Positions 36,534-48,600 of a stretch of 56,511 nt of DNA are shown here, one piece after another; position 1 is the first letter of the stretch, and each line of letters starts with the position of its first letter. Below the pieces are notes generated by a model, which worked only from the letters and a program-made list of their open reading frames with translations, did no database searches and was not told where the DNA came from. The translations under genes were made by a program, and so were the position numbers. The stretch is from Acanthaster planci (taxonomy: Eukaryota > Echinodermata > Asteroidea > Valvatida > Acanthasteridae), in the NCBI RefSeq assembly GCF_001949145.1, contig NW_019091683.1, forward strand, positions 22,681 through 79,191, read 5' to 3'.

Positions 36534-36636
36534 CTAATCGGTAGATTGGGTGAATGCGGGATTACTGTAGGTTGACAGACTAAGATCGTCGCCTTGGAGC
36601 CCAAGGAAAGTCTGTTTGCCTCTGTGATTTCTCCAC
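36534..36636 (-). CDS. Receptor exon: cytoplasmic tail and stop
   Basis: Joined in phase 2 to the transmembrane exon, it extends the Lys-Lys with WRNHRGKQ (basic stop-transfer) and ends with [19 protein letters not shown] and TAG at 36536-36534. The tail is about 35 residues. TYSNPAF contains a YxN motif, which fits the GRB2-type SH2 consensus if phosphorylated, and an NPxF motif like those used in endocytic sorting. Both are motif-level inferences. The acceptor TTTTTGTTCAG is strong. Confidence 0.85.
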
Positions 36637-39600
36637 CTGAACAAAAACAAAGAACAAAACTTAGGCACAAAAAGTACAGTGAGGTCGAATGTCATCAAAA
36701 TTGACTTGTAACCTAATTAACATGCAGGAAATATATACATGAGCCTTTGGGCAAAGTTTTCTAATAACATGTATATAAACTCTGTTTATGCAGAAGCTCT
36801 TGGGTGTATGGTTACTATTTTCTTAATCAAAGTCAGTAAAAATATGAATTACAGTTCTGGACTCAAAAGTACCTTTGAAAAGATTCTTGTAACTAAGCTT
36901 AGAGTTTAAAGCCGGTCTTTGTATAAGCTTTGCATGACTGTTATTGCACACTCTGTTAGTTTCAAAACGGGACAGAAAACTTACAATTACTCGTGCGATT
37001 GAACCGTCGAAATCTTGTCAGAGAAAACGTGTGTTTGAGTCAAGAATTCAACTATAACGTGACATCTGTCATTTTTTAATTAACACATCTTACGAAATGT
37101 CATGCACTATAAAGGGTTTTCAACCTAATTGCACTTAACATTAAACGTATCTTCCATCATTAGGTCATTAAGCGCTATCTTTGACATTATTTTTTCTTCC
37201 GTATGTAGCACAGCTATGCACGTTTTCCGTATGATTGTTTTAATACATAAGTGGATTGAATTTGTATCTTATTACCGTGGTATCACCGTGAACCCATAAT
37301 CAAGGCTGTAAATGACACCCAAAATTCAACAAATTATTGCCTATACCTTAACTAGCTAGTAACTTGAGTGACACATTGGCATATATTACTTTAATTAGCT
37401 TACTTCTTGATGAGGACGCCAGCTAACAAGATCACGAGAATGAGCAAAATAATGCCACCAACGACACCACCGACAATTGAGGGAACAGATGAACTGGACT
37501 TATCTGAAAAAAGAACAATGAGACTGTCGTTAACATACATTCTTGACAGAGAGCAAGTTTGTTGCGAGCAGACTGATTTTCGAGTTGCACATCTTTAAAC
37601 AAATTTTAACGACATTAGTACAATTGAGCAGTATGATGTGAAAAGTTGACGAAATACAGATATCTGAGATCTAAGATATCTGTATGTCTTATCCCACTTG
37701 AAATGCCCTAAGTACTCTAAAGTTATTGAGATGAATTTATGCAACAAATGTAGAAAGCTAGGGGCCTAGCTAGGATGGTCGTGGCGTTCATTGGCTGTAC
37801 ATGCAATCATATTCAATCCAAGTGCTTGAAAGCCGTTTGCCATAACTGCTACGGAAAACGTATGCCTTACATGCAGTTTAACTAGTGACGTCCCAATATC
37901 GCCAGTGACGAATTAATACCTACTTGCAAGAGAACTTAAAATAAGTTATCAGGTGCTAGCATGAGTTTAAAATAAACCATTCTGAATTGATCCTGATGAA
38001 TTATTTCTCTGTATATGCTGCTATTACTTTCCGTATTTAAAACGCATGTTAATGCACTGCTGTCGTTTCATATTGACTCAGTGTATACCTTGTTTCATCA
38101 AAATGGGTGTGGCTTCAAACAAAGCAACCGACATTACCTTTAGTACCCTTTGAGGACGGGGCTGGAACGCATTGCACAAGTTTGCCAGACCAAGTCCCAT
38201 TGGAGCGGCAGACTTGCTGTACTGACTGGTCGGCAGAGCCCTTTACGACGTAGCCTTTCTGACAGGTAAGAGTTATCTCGTATCCATGTGCAAACCACGA
38301 CGCACCACTGTTTACGAGGGTCACATTAGCCGATAGAACTGGAGGCTTACAGCCGGTTTCTTATGGTTGGAAATAAAGACGTTTACAATATTAGGGTATG
38401 ACAGGATATACTCAAAGGAATTTCTACAACGTCCTTTCCAACAGTGAGCTTCAAGAACCCTCTGGCGGCAAGCCCACCTTATACATGGGCTTTTACAGCC
38501 TTATCAGGTTCTCCAAGACTTGGAAGAGTTGTTTCTACCTTAGAGAAACATTCACGTCGGAATTTTATCATTGCGTTCTTTCAATAATATTGTGGCAAAA
38601 GTCCTCTGAAGAAGGGTAAAAAAAGGAGATCACTTACGACCTTTTATGTCCGGCATTTTCTTTCCTGTGTCTCTTTGCTTCTGCTCGTTTGATTCCACAT
38701 CGTCTACTGACTTCAGAACGATGTTTTATAACGTTGCAACGTTCTCTTGCTGTCTTTGAGCAGCGCTAACTTTTATGTTTATCAATTGATATGCAAAAAA
38801 TGAATGTCTGTTACCTGTTGCGCACGTTGCTCCAACAAAACCATCAGGGCACTGGCAAGTGATGGTGCCGAGATTACTAGTACAGTTTCCTCCATTAGCA
38901 CACGGCCTGCTTGCACATGGGTCTTGGGAGGGAAAGTAGGATCGAGGACAATGTGGTTAACAGGTCCAAGCAGACAGACAGGAAAAAAAACACACAACAC
39001 TCCAGGAATGCACCTACTACTACAGAGAGGTTTTGTTTCCAGAAAAACCAAGGAAGCAGTCTTTTTAAGGAGCTTCTTTGCATACAACTTCGTAATGGAA
39101 AGCTTTAGGCAACATTTACATTCTACATTGTTACACAAAGCCTCCAATTCTCAGCATTTGTTTTCAGATTGTTTCTGGCTTTATTGCTGTTTTTTTGAAG
39201 ACATTTTGATTACCTCGAGTACAGACTGCAGACGACCCCGACCAGGTGAAGTCAGATTGGCAAACCCTCACAGCAGAGCCACTGAGATAATATCCGTTCG
39301 GGCAGCCATACTTCACTGTGTCACCAGGAAGGTAGAGAGCCTGCTGATCTGATACCACTATCAGAACGTTGGCCTGGTTGTGAGGAAGAACGCAGTGGGC
39401 AACTAAAGTGAAGAGTGAAGAAAACAAGTCAACAAAACATCTTCCTGGATACTTCCAATTCAGACCGTGATAAAATTCGTTCAAAGGCGTTTAACGGAGC
39501 GAATTTCAAGTAAACGATTTGCAGCACAATTTACTAGAGTTGAAATATGCTCAAGCATCGTGAATCTGAAAAGAAAGTGCGGGTGGTCTGTGGTTACAAA

Positions 39601-42600
39601 TTCAAGGGAGGTTATTAAATGTCTCAGTAAGTTTTCAATTTTGTCTGGCTGAAGTTATTCTTAGCTATTAAGAATATAGGCGTATGAGAGCAATGACTTA
39701 GTCAGTCAGTTGCACCTAGTATTTGTCGGGGAGGGGGGTCAGATCAAAATGTTCCTTTTAAAGATCTCGCACCTTACTACGGGCAGGGGCGGTTCCAGGA
39801 TTTTCCAAAAGTGGGGTGAGGGGCTGAACAAAAAAAAATTAAGCCGAAAACCGTTTTTACACCTTTGTCACATTTATGAGCGGTTTCCTCCCTCTTTTCT
39901 TCCACTTTTATATTTTATTTATTCATTGTTTTGGGCGATCCGCCCCGCAGAGGACTGTAAGTTATGGCTACATCAGAACGAATGGTTTTAATGTGTACGT
40001 AGGTGCATGCATATTGTTTCTTTGTTTTTCGGGAAAACTCATGGGGGTAAAGAAAATAGGGTCGAAAACATTTTAAAAATGAGATTGTTCACCATTTGCA
40101 CAGGTTCGACCTTCATAGCCAGCTGGACAATTACAGGTGAACCCGTCGACAGAACTCACACAAGTTCCCCCATACAGGCACGGTGCACTGTCGCAATTCT
40201 CTGAGAGAACGTAACAATTTGAAAATATACATTAAATTTCATCGTTTCACCTGCAGATTTAACATCATCTGTTGAACATCAATAACAGATTTTCATTAGT
40301 CAAAAGTGTTTAACATGAAATAGTGCCAATTACTTTTCTGCATCGAATGAATAGACCACGTCTCTCCCTGTTTTTTACATTATACATTTTTATATTAATT
40401 ACTGAATTTGAACGAAAATAATATTGTTGACTAATATGACGAAAGAACGTGTAACATTTTTGCTTGCCGATTCAACGTCTTAGTTGTTGTATTGGATAGT
40501 CTCTAGAATGCTACCTTTTTAAGTTTAATTGTTAATTACCCTCAACGCAAAGAGCAGGCTGCCCGGACCAGGTGAAATCTGACCCACATATCCTCGTGGC
40601 GGACCCGCTGAGATGATATCCATCCGGGCAGTCATACGTAACTGAGTCACCAGGAAGGTAGACAGCCTGCTGGCCTGATACCACCGTCAGATTGCCCGAG
40701 AGGTCAGGGGTATTAAGCATGCACTGGGCAACTGAAAATAGATGACAAAGTCAAGACCTTTGAGGGACAAATAGCCCAAAATATCACCGTTATGTATAGC
40801 ACTACATTACGTACAAAAATAAACGATTTGTATGATGATGGAGATGGTGAAATGATAGAACGTTTTGGTCACTGTACATAACTTTTTAAACAAAACATGG
40901 AACTGCCAAGTGAAATAGCTCCCTTGTAAAGCCTCTAAAGGTTATTATGAGTCAGCTGTGATTGACTTCGGTTAATTATAAAATATCACATCTGCAACAC
41001 TTGAAAAGGATTTATTTTACCCGTTGAACACGTGCGACCTTTGTAGCCAGCTGGACACATGCAGGTGAACCCTTCGACAGAGCTTATGCAGGTCCCCCCG
41101 TACATACACGGTGCACTGTCGCAATTTTCTAAACGATAGTAAAAGGTCAGTTATCAACAGTTGTGGTCAATCTCACTATCTTCCTCTTCTGTACATTTTA
41201 GCCCTTGGAAGTATTCCACTCATTTATTTTAACTACTGTTGGTGTCGTTTGTTTAAACATGAGATTAGATGTCGATAATCCTAAACAAAAATGCTATTTA
41301 GTTTCAAACTTAAGCATTTGTCCATACACTTCAACTTTTAGTTTTCAACGCACTCGCCTTACACCGTCTGCTCTTCGTATTCTTCCTCGAAAGATAGTTT
41401 AACCAGAAAAGTTTCTTCATTTTCGCTTTGATTTGAAAACCCTTAATTCACAATTCATAGTGCAGAAATGTAGCTTCATCGGTTACTTCCGCCCCTTACA
41501 TTTTCGCAGATGAAAACGCAGTTACCTGCAACACAGACTGCGGGTTGGCCAGACCAAGTAAAGTCTGACTTGCAAATCCTTGAGGCGGATCCGTCAAGAT
41601 GATAACCGTTGGGACAATCATACTCAACTGTGTCACCAGAAAGGTAGACCGACTGCTGACCTGAAACCACCATCAGTAAATCAGCTGGGTCGGGACGAAG
41701 CACGCACTGAACAACTAAGGAAACAAAAACATAGGTGAAATGGTCAAACTATCGTAATACACCAGCAACGAAACAAACGTCGGTGTGCGAGATAGTAGCC
41801 TACAGATAAGAAACTAATCATACCCAAACCCCAGAAACTGCGACCATTCACGTACATTTAGCTGGATACCAGAAACATTAGTTAACCGAACTCTGACCAG
41901 TCGGTATAGTCAACCACATTTCGGAAGAAGTACGCATTTAAGTAACATGTAAAGCTGTCAGGTTTAATCAATGTATTGGGTACAGCCATAAACCTTCAAG
42001 AAAGTTATATATTTTATCACAAATAGGCCTATGGTACAAATGGGAAGTATATTACCTGTTTCACATATTCGTCCTTCATAACCAGATGGACACTTGCAGG
42101 TAAACCCGTCTACTGAACTGGTACAGGTACCCCCATATAAGCATGGTCTGTCGCCGCAATTCTCTGGAGGGGAAAAGAAAGAGTCACTTTGGAAAACCAA
42201 TTTGTCAGATAAAAATTCACGTTAATGTTATCATGATTCTTATTCATTTATTTGACTTTTATCACAGCTGTCTTTATGTCAGTGTCCAAAAAAGGCCTCA
42301 TATTTATACTAGGTGCATGTATATTGCCTTTGACCTCGGGAAATAGGACCCTCTTCTGGTCAGTCACAGTGCCTCGGGGACATAGGCGTGCACTAGTGGC
42401 CAACTTTGGCCAGCCCATATGTGTTTATAGCACACCTTAAAACTAGAAAACATTCTTTCAGGGTTTTAACAGTTTTAATTCAACTTGAACTCAATACCTA
42501 TTTAAAAATTAAAGGTTAATTTTAGTTTTCATAAACGCAGTCTAATTTTGAGTCTCTATATACGACTAGGAAAAGAGATTTTCCAGGATTTTAACTGTTT

Positions 42601-45600
42601 AAATAATGACGTTATAAAATAAACCCAGCAAGCTCCAGAGGTCGCAATTACCAGTCAAAAATGTTCAAGACTAAGACCTGCAGGACAGGCACTAGTCTCT
42701 CGAATTGATTCGTGCGCAGTGTCAAGGTGCGTGTCGAGTCATGCTGCATGACGCAAAATTCATGTACGAGCCCATGCATATCAGTGAACCACACGTGACT
42801 GTACTTCAGCCAACCAGGATAAAGAACAAGGAAGAGGTGTGTTATAAAAGAAAATATTCTACAGGCAAGTTTTAAACGTCTTAGAGTTGAAATTGGCTTG
42901 ATCAAGCTAATATTTTCAGTGAAAGTCCTTCCGGAATTCATATCAGTGGAGAGGCAGTAGTAGGTTTTTGTTTTTGAGGAATGGTTTGGTAGGTTCCCAT
43001 CCTAGGTAGTAGATTATGACAAATTACAACTTACCTCCAACACAGTCTGTCTGCTGTCCCGACCATGAGAAATCAGACAGACAAATCCTGACAGCAGATC
43101 CGTTGAGATGATATCCGGCCGGGCAGTCATACTCAACCCAGTCACCAGGAAGGTATAGATCCTGTTGGCCTGATACTACCACGATGACATTGGATGAATT
43201 AGGCGCAAGGACACAATGGGCAACTACAGAATGAGGTAAATCAAAATTTTCTCCAGTATGTGTCACTTCAGAATTTCAGTTTCTACGAAAACGCTGTGAA
43301 ATGAAAATCAACGGGGTTTTTTTGCACAAATTAGAGAGTATACCTGTTCAACTCGTGGTAACCAGGGTTGTTAGCCCGTCCCGCGCTATTTCTGATATGA
43401 CAGTATCTCAACAGCCATGTTGGTAAATTTTAACGAAGCGTTTGATGCATTTGTGATCTTTATGAAATTTAATCTAACAATATTTAAGTGCTGAATAATT
43501 CCATTACTCTCCTGGTTTTTCCGGTCCCGATTTCGCTTTAATATCTCTTAAATTATCAACAACGTTGCACTCTTCTAATCCGCACCCCACGGCAGCGCTA
43601 ACGGTGTTTGATGCTTTTCTTGTATCGACAGTCACTTCTCAATTTGCATAGAAAGCCCTTCTACGCCAGACAAAATAAGTTTTTAAGTTATAGTGTTTCA
43701 TTTTAACGTATATCACGCTTAAAAGGGAATGCCACATTTCAGTTTCTCAATAAAACAACTACACTCTGCTTAGCGACAAAAATAAAAGTGACGATTTTAA
43801 ATACCATCTGAACATGTCGGCCCTTCGTAGCCAGCTGGGCAGACACAATCGAAGCCATTCGGATCACTGTCGCAAGTTGCCTCGTTTAAACAAGGATTAC
43901 TGATGCAAGGATCTAGAGGTTTGAGCAATAAGTGTCCAAGAAACAAGAGAAACCACTGCGATTGAAATTGTCATTAATTAACTAAAGTCAAAATCGTTTC
44001 GTAATTTTGTTGCCCTGCGATCAAAACATTCTGTTTTGGCTTTTCTATCGCATGTTTTCGTCAATTAGGAACATAAATCTGTTTGGTAAAGTTGAGGGAA
44101 ATGGGCAGCTATAGTTTGTAACGGTTTCAATTAACATTGATTGAAAGTAGGAGGAAGTTCTGCCCTGCAAAATGTGGAATTATACCGTACCCCCGAATAT
44201 TCTGCGGGAATAAATTGGCATCTATGCAAAACCATTTGCCATAAATTTTCGGGAAATTTTCCTGAGAGCGTGCATTTCTTGTGGACGTCGGTATACCCTT
44301 GTTTGTAGCATTAACATATAGTCACAATCAGTTTTCATATCTCATGCCTATTATAGGCATTAGTTTAAGCCTTTTTAATTTGGTAACTATTACCAGTGCC
44401 ATTTGTGATTATTGTCCATACACCAATTATGGTAAGACGTGTCAACACAATCCTAATTTTAGACGTACTATAGCCATAATAAACCACTTTTGACTTCTCT
44501 TTTCTGCCGATTTGATAATATTCATTATTTATTCAGGTTTTTCTTTTTTCAACAAAGTCTGCAAATCCCTAAATCGAAAAAGAACAACCCAATAACAAAC
44601 AAAAAATTAACAAACAAGCAGAGCAGAACTTTCTAACAGACAAACAAAACGTAACAATTACCTTCGATGCAAGCCGCTGGCTGACCGGACCAGGTCTGGT
44701 TAGACTGGCATACTCGTACAGCGGACCCAACGAGCAGATAACCGTCCAGGCAGAAATACCTGACCGATTCACCGGGACTATAGGCAACCCGTTGAGGTGG
44801 TCGGATCATGACAATACTAAAAGGCTCGGGAGCTATCTGACAACCAACAACTGCCAGGGACAGAAAAAACCAATAAAAAGTTAGGTTTTTGGCAATGGAC
44901 AACAAGAAGAAGTACCAGTGTCCATTATTATGTGGGTATCGGGTCTACAAAGTTGTAAAAAAAATGGTTAAAAACACATTTTTACTTCAGCATGCGGTAG
45001 AAGATTTGAAATAAGATGAAAAACTTCAGTGTTACTAGAAACAAGCCTGTGTAAATTTGTTTTGTGTAGGCCTACGAACTTCATTTACATTACAAGACAT
45101 CTGATCATTTTGCAATCCATAATCAGTAGGTAGGACTACACTCTAAGAACTTCCTGGTCAGAACTCTTTTCTGGGTCAAACTATGACCCTCTTTTTGGTC
45201 ATATTTGACCCTTTTTGGGTCATATTTGACCCAGAAAAGGGTTATACCGAATGGGACCCAATTCTGGGTCAATCTAACCCCGATGAGTGTAATTAACTTA
45301 CTGCATCTCACACCTACTCCATCGCCAGGCAGGCAAAGCTGATTGTTATTAAAAACACGACACTCGAGGAGAGACCGTTCGTCTCCTTCACAATCAACAT
45401 CACTGAGGAGTACCGGTGGTGAAGGACCTGGCCATCGCAAGGCTTGCACTGCGCTGACAAAGCCCAGTTCCCGACAAACGACATTAGCTGCATCCAAATC
45501 CCAGGCTGGGGGTAAAACAGAGTCGCAGATATATCCCCAGGAACCACCAAGGAACACCTCGACAAGCCCCTCCGTAGGTACCATGCCGTTGACCAAACGG

Positions 45601-48600
45601 ACTGTAGAACAAACGAAAAAAAAACACTCACAAAGACATTAATCTTTGAGTATTTTGAATTGAATAGAGGAGTAATTTGAAAAACTACATCGGAAAGCAA
45701 GATTGACAAATGATTTCAATTTGCAATACCTGATGGTGCACATGTGACGCCTGCATCCTGGCTATGATTACAGTTGTGGGTTGGATTTCTAGTGTGCAGA
45801 CACTGCTCCAAGTTATCTTCAAGTCCAGTACACGATATGTTACTGAGATGAATCGGTCCCGTGCCACTCCCCAAAATCCCACCCTTGATTGCTGAGGTAG
45901 CGTTAGGAAAGCCAAGCTGCCTGCAAGCTACTTGGGCGTCTTCTATGTCCCACGAGTTGCCACAAATCGTTCCCCATTCACCGTTAAGGAAAATCTCGAT
46001 GCGGCCATCAGGGTTGAGGCGAAGGTCAGCTGGAAAACATAACACCAAAGTCAACTTAAATATATCTTCCTTGTGTAGCAGTTACTTTCTCATGTATACT
46101 GGCAACGTGTTTCTGTCACTACACAATGCTTTATAGTACTTCAGTGCGTAGTTTTTACTTTATGGTGAAATTGTAGATAAAATGCCTCAAATGGGAATTC
46201 CAGAAAGGAATTTGAAACAACACTGCAGAGAGGCTTTTTTTTATTTACGCCTTTAAGGGCAGGATTCTTTTTTTCAGGAGTGTTCGTTATTCCATACACT
46301 TACAGACGTTACATGTTAACCCAGTATATCCGTCGGAACACTGACAGCTAAAACCGCTGCTTGTGATAGTGCAATTCCCACCGTTCCTGCATGGATTATA
46401 GCCGCATGGGTCTGAAAGAAAAAAAAATCACCGTTAAACCGATTAACAGAGATTATTCTCTTCAGGGAGCTAGATAAAGAATGAACACTGAAGAATGAAA
46501 CATAGAGGAAACATTTTTCAAATTGTTTCGAGAAAACTTTAACCTTGATGAGTGCGATCTTGGAAATGTCAAAGACATATTTTGGGCATTATTAAGAGCC
46601 AATATGTGTACTTAGTTAACAAAACACAAAAACTGCCCCCTACCAAAAGTTAATTGAGGGTGATATTTAAGTCAATTGTAAGATGTCACTGCAGGAGAAA
46701 TTTTTCTACAACGGTGGCTGGTTTGCAGATATATCAGGACTTTAAAAGTTTTGTTACACTGTATCATATATAATGCGCGGGGTTTACGAATAATTTTGCA
46801 AAACACTGGTGCGGTGTGATTAAACCTAAGTGCGCTTTTATAACATTTTTTTATTAAACAGACTGTATGTCTATATTCCAATAATAAATAATAAATTAGT
46901 GTTCGCTCAAAATTAGTTTGGTTTAAAACTGTTACAAAAGCAAAAGTGGTGCACCACTGTTTAGGGGAAATGTAAGCTGTAAGCCTCATCAGTTAAGTGT
47001 AATCAGACATTTCAGTTCAAAGAGAGACATGACATCTGTTTTGGATACTCGACCCACCACATCGGACTCCAGCATCTTCGTAATGTCTACAATCGTGGAC
47101 TCCCACACCCCTGTGACGGCATTGGAATATCGTGTCTTCTTGGCCAGTGCAGTCAACATTGTCAAGAAGTATGTCCAGCCCGTATCCGCCACCGAAAAAA
47201 GCACTGCCCAGGGCTCGGATGGCGTTAGAGAAGCCCAATTCACGACAGACGACAGTGGCGTCGCTCAGTCCCCAGTAATCATCGCAGACTGTTCCCCAGG
47301 CACCATTCCAGTACACCTCCACGCGACCCTCGTAGGAGCCCGAGCCGTCAACCAAGCGAACTTTACCAGGCATAAAAACGACCAAACCACCAGTGATATG
47401 ATACACATTTTGAAATGTTTTTGATGTAAGAGTGAATGGTCACATGCGAAAAACCAAATTTCTTTTTCTTTAAAAACCAAATTCTTTACTTTTAGTCCAC
47501 AATCGTGTGAGATTAAAAGTTGAGCATTTAAGGTTTTAGGGATTTTACTGGCATAGCGAAATTCAAGCTCATTTAATCTCATAAAAATATTCCAAACATG
47601 ATTATTACTGGTATGCCTTACCTGATGGTGAACACACGACTCCTGCAACTTCTGAGAGATTACAATTGTCAAAGCCGGTCGTATCATACTGACAGTTCTC
47701 AAAGTCGTTTTCGACACCAGTACACGTTACGTTCCGAAGATGAACCGGCCCGGTGGCAAGTCCAAACAACGAGCCCTGGGTGGCTTCAACAGCTGCTGGG
47801 AAACCCAGCTGCCGGCAACTCACCTCTGCTTCCTCTAATCCCCAAGAGTTGCCACAAATTATGCCCCATTCACCATTTAGGAAGACTTCAAGTCGGCCCT
47901 CATTAGGGATTGTGCCGTTAACAAGACGGAGTTTCTCTAATAAAGGATTAAAGAAAATATAAGATGTCGTTCGGAAAAAGTACAGTGTAAAACCGAAGAA
48001 CATTAATATGCTGCATGTGAAAAAACGGCAAAAGTAACTGAAAAAGACCACAATGTAAAAGACGTGAAAGAATTTTACGGTAGAATATTTAGGAAACTCA
48101 TCCGGGACAAGCATGATCAGGGGGACAGGGACATGATAATTGCCATCAAAAAAGCCCTATTTTTTTCAATTAAAGGAAAAGGTGATCTATTTCATACACA
48201 CAAACACAAATTCCAAATTTTTACCCAGCCATAAAAGTTTGGCCCCTGAACAATTTTTTTTTCTGGATGTGCTATTAGTCTGGTTAACTTACCACATCTG
48301 ACCCCAGCGTCCTCGAAATGTGCGCAGTCGTGAATCCCGACTCCATTGTGTGAGCAATTGAACACAGTCTCTTCATCACCCGTACATTCAATATTATCCA
48401 GGAGTATATCCAGCCCATAGCCACCACCAAAGAAAGCCCCAGTCAAGGCCCGTAAAGCACCTCCGAAACCCAGCTCCCGGCAGATTACAGCGGCGTCGTT
48501 CAAGTCCCAGTAGTCATCACAGATAGTCCCCCAGACACCGTTAGAGTATACTTCCACGCGCCCTTCATTGGAACTGGAACCATCTGCTAAGCGAACTTAA

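Noticed and set aside
37401-37403. TAA after Lys-Lys as the true receptor C-terminus
   Set aside because: The bases form a good GTAAGC donor, and a phase-matched exon with a basic stop-transfer sequence and tail follows at 36636. Kept as a possible intron-retention isoform, not as the main end.
38804-39352. Plus-strand open frame of 182 codons
   Set aside because: It is antisense to EGF 8 and CCP 5 of the receptor and to the intron between them. The minus strand has domain matches and splice sites; the plus frame has none.
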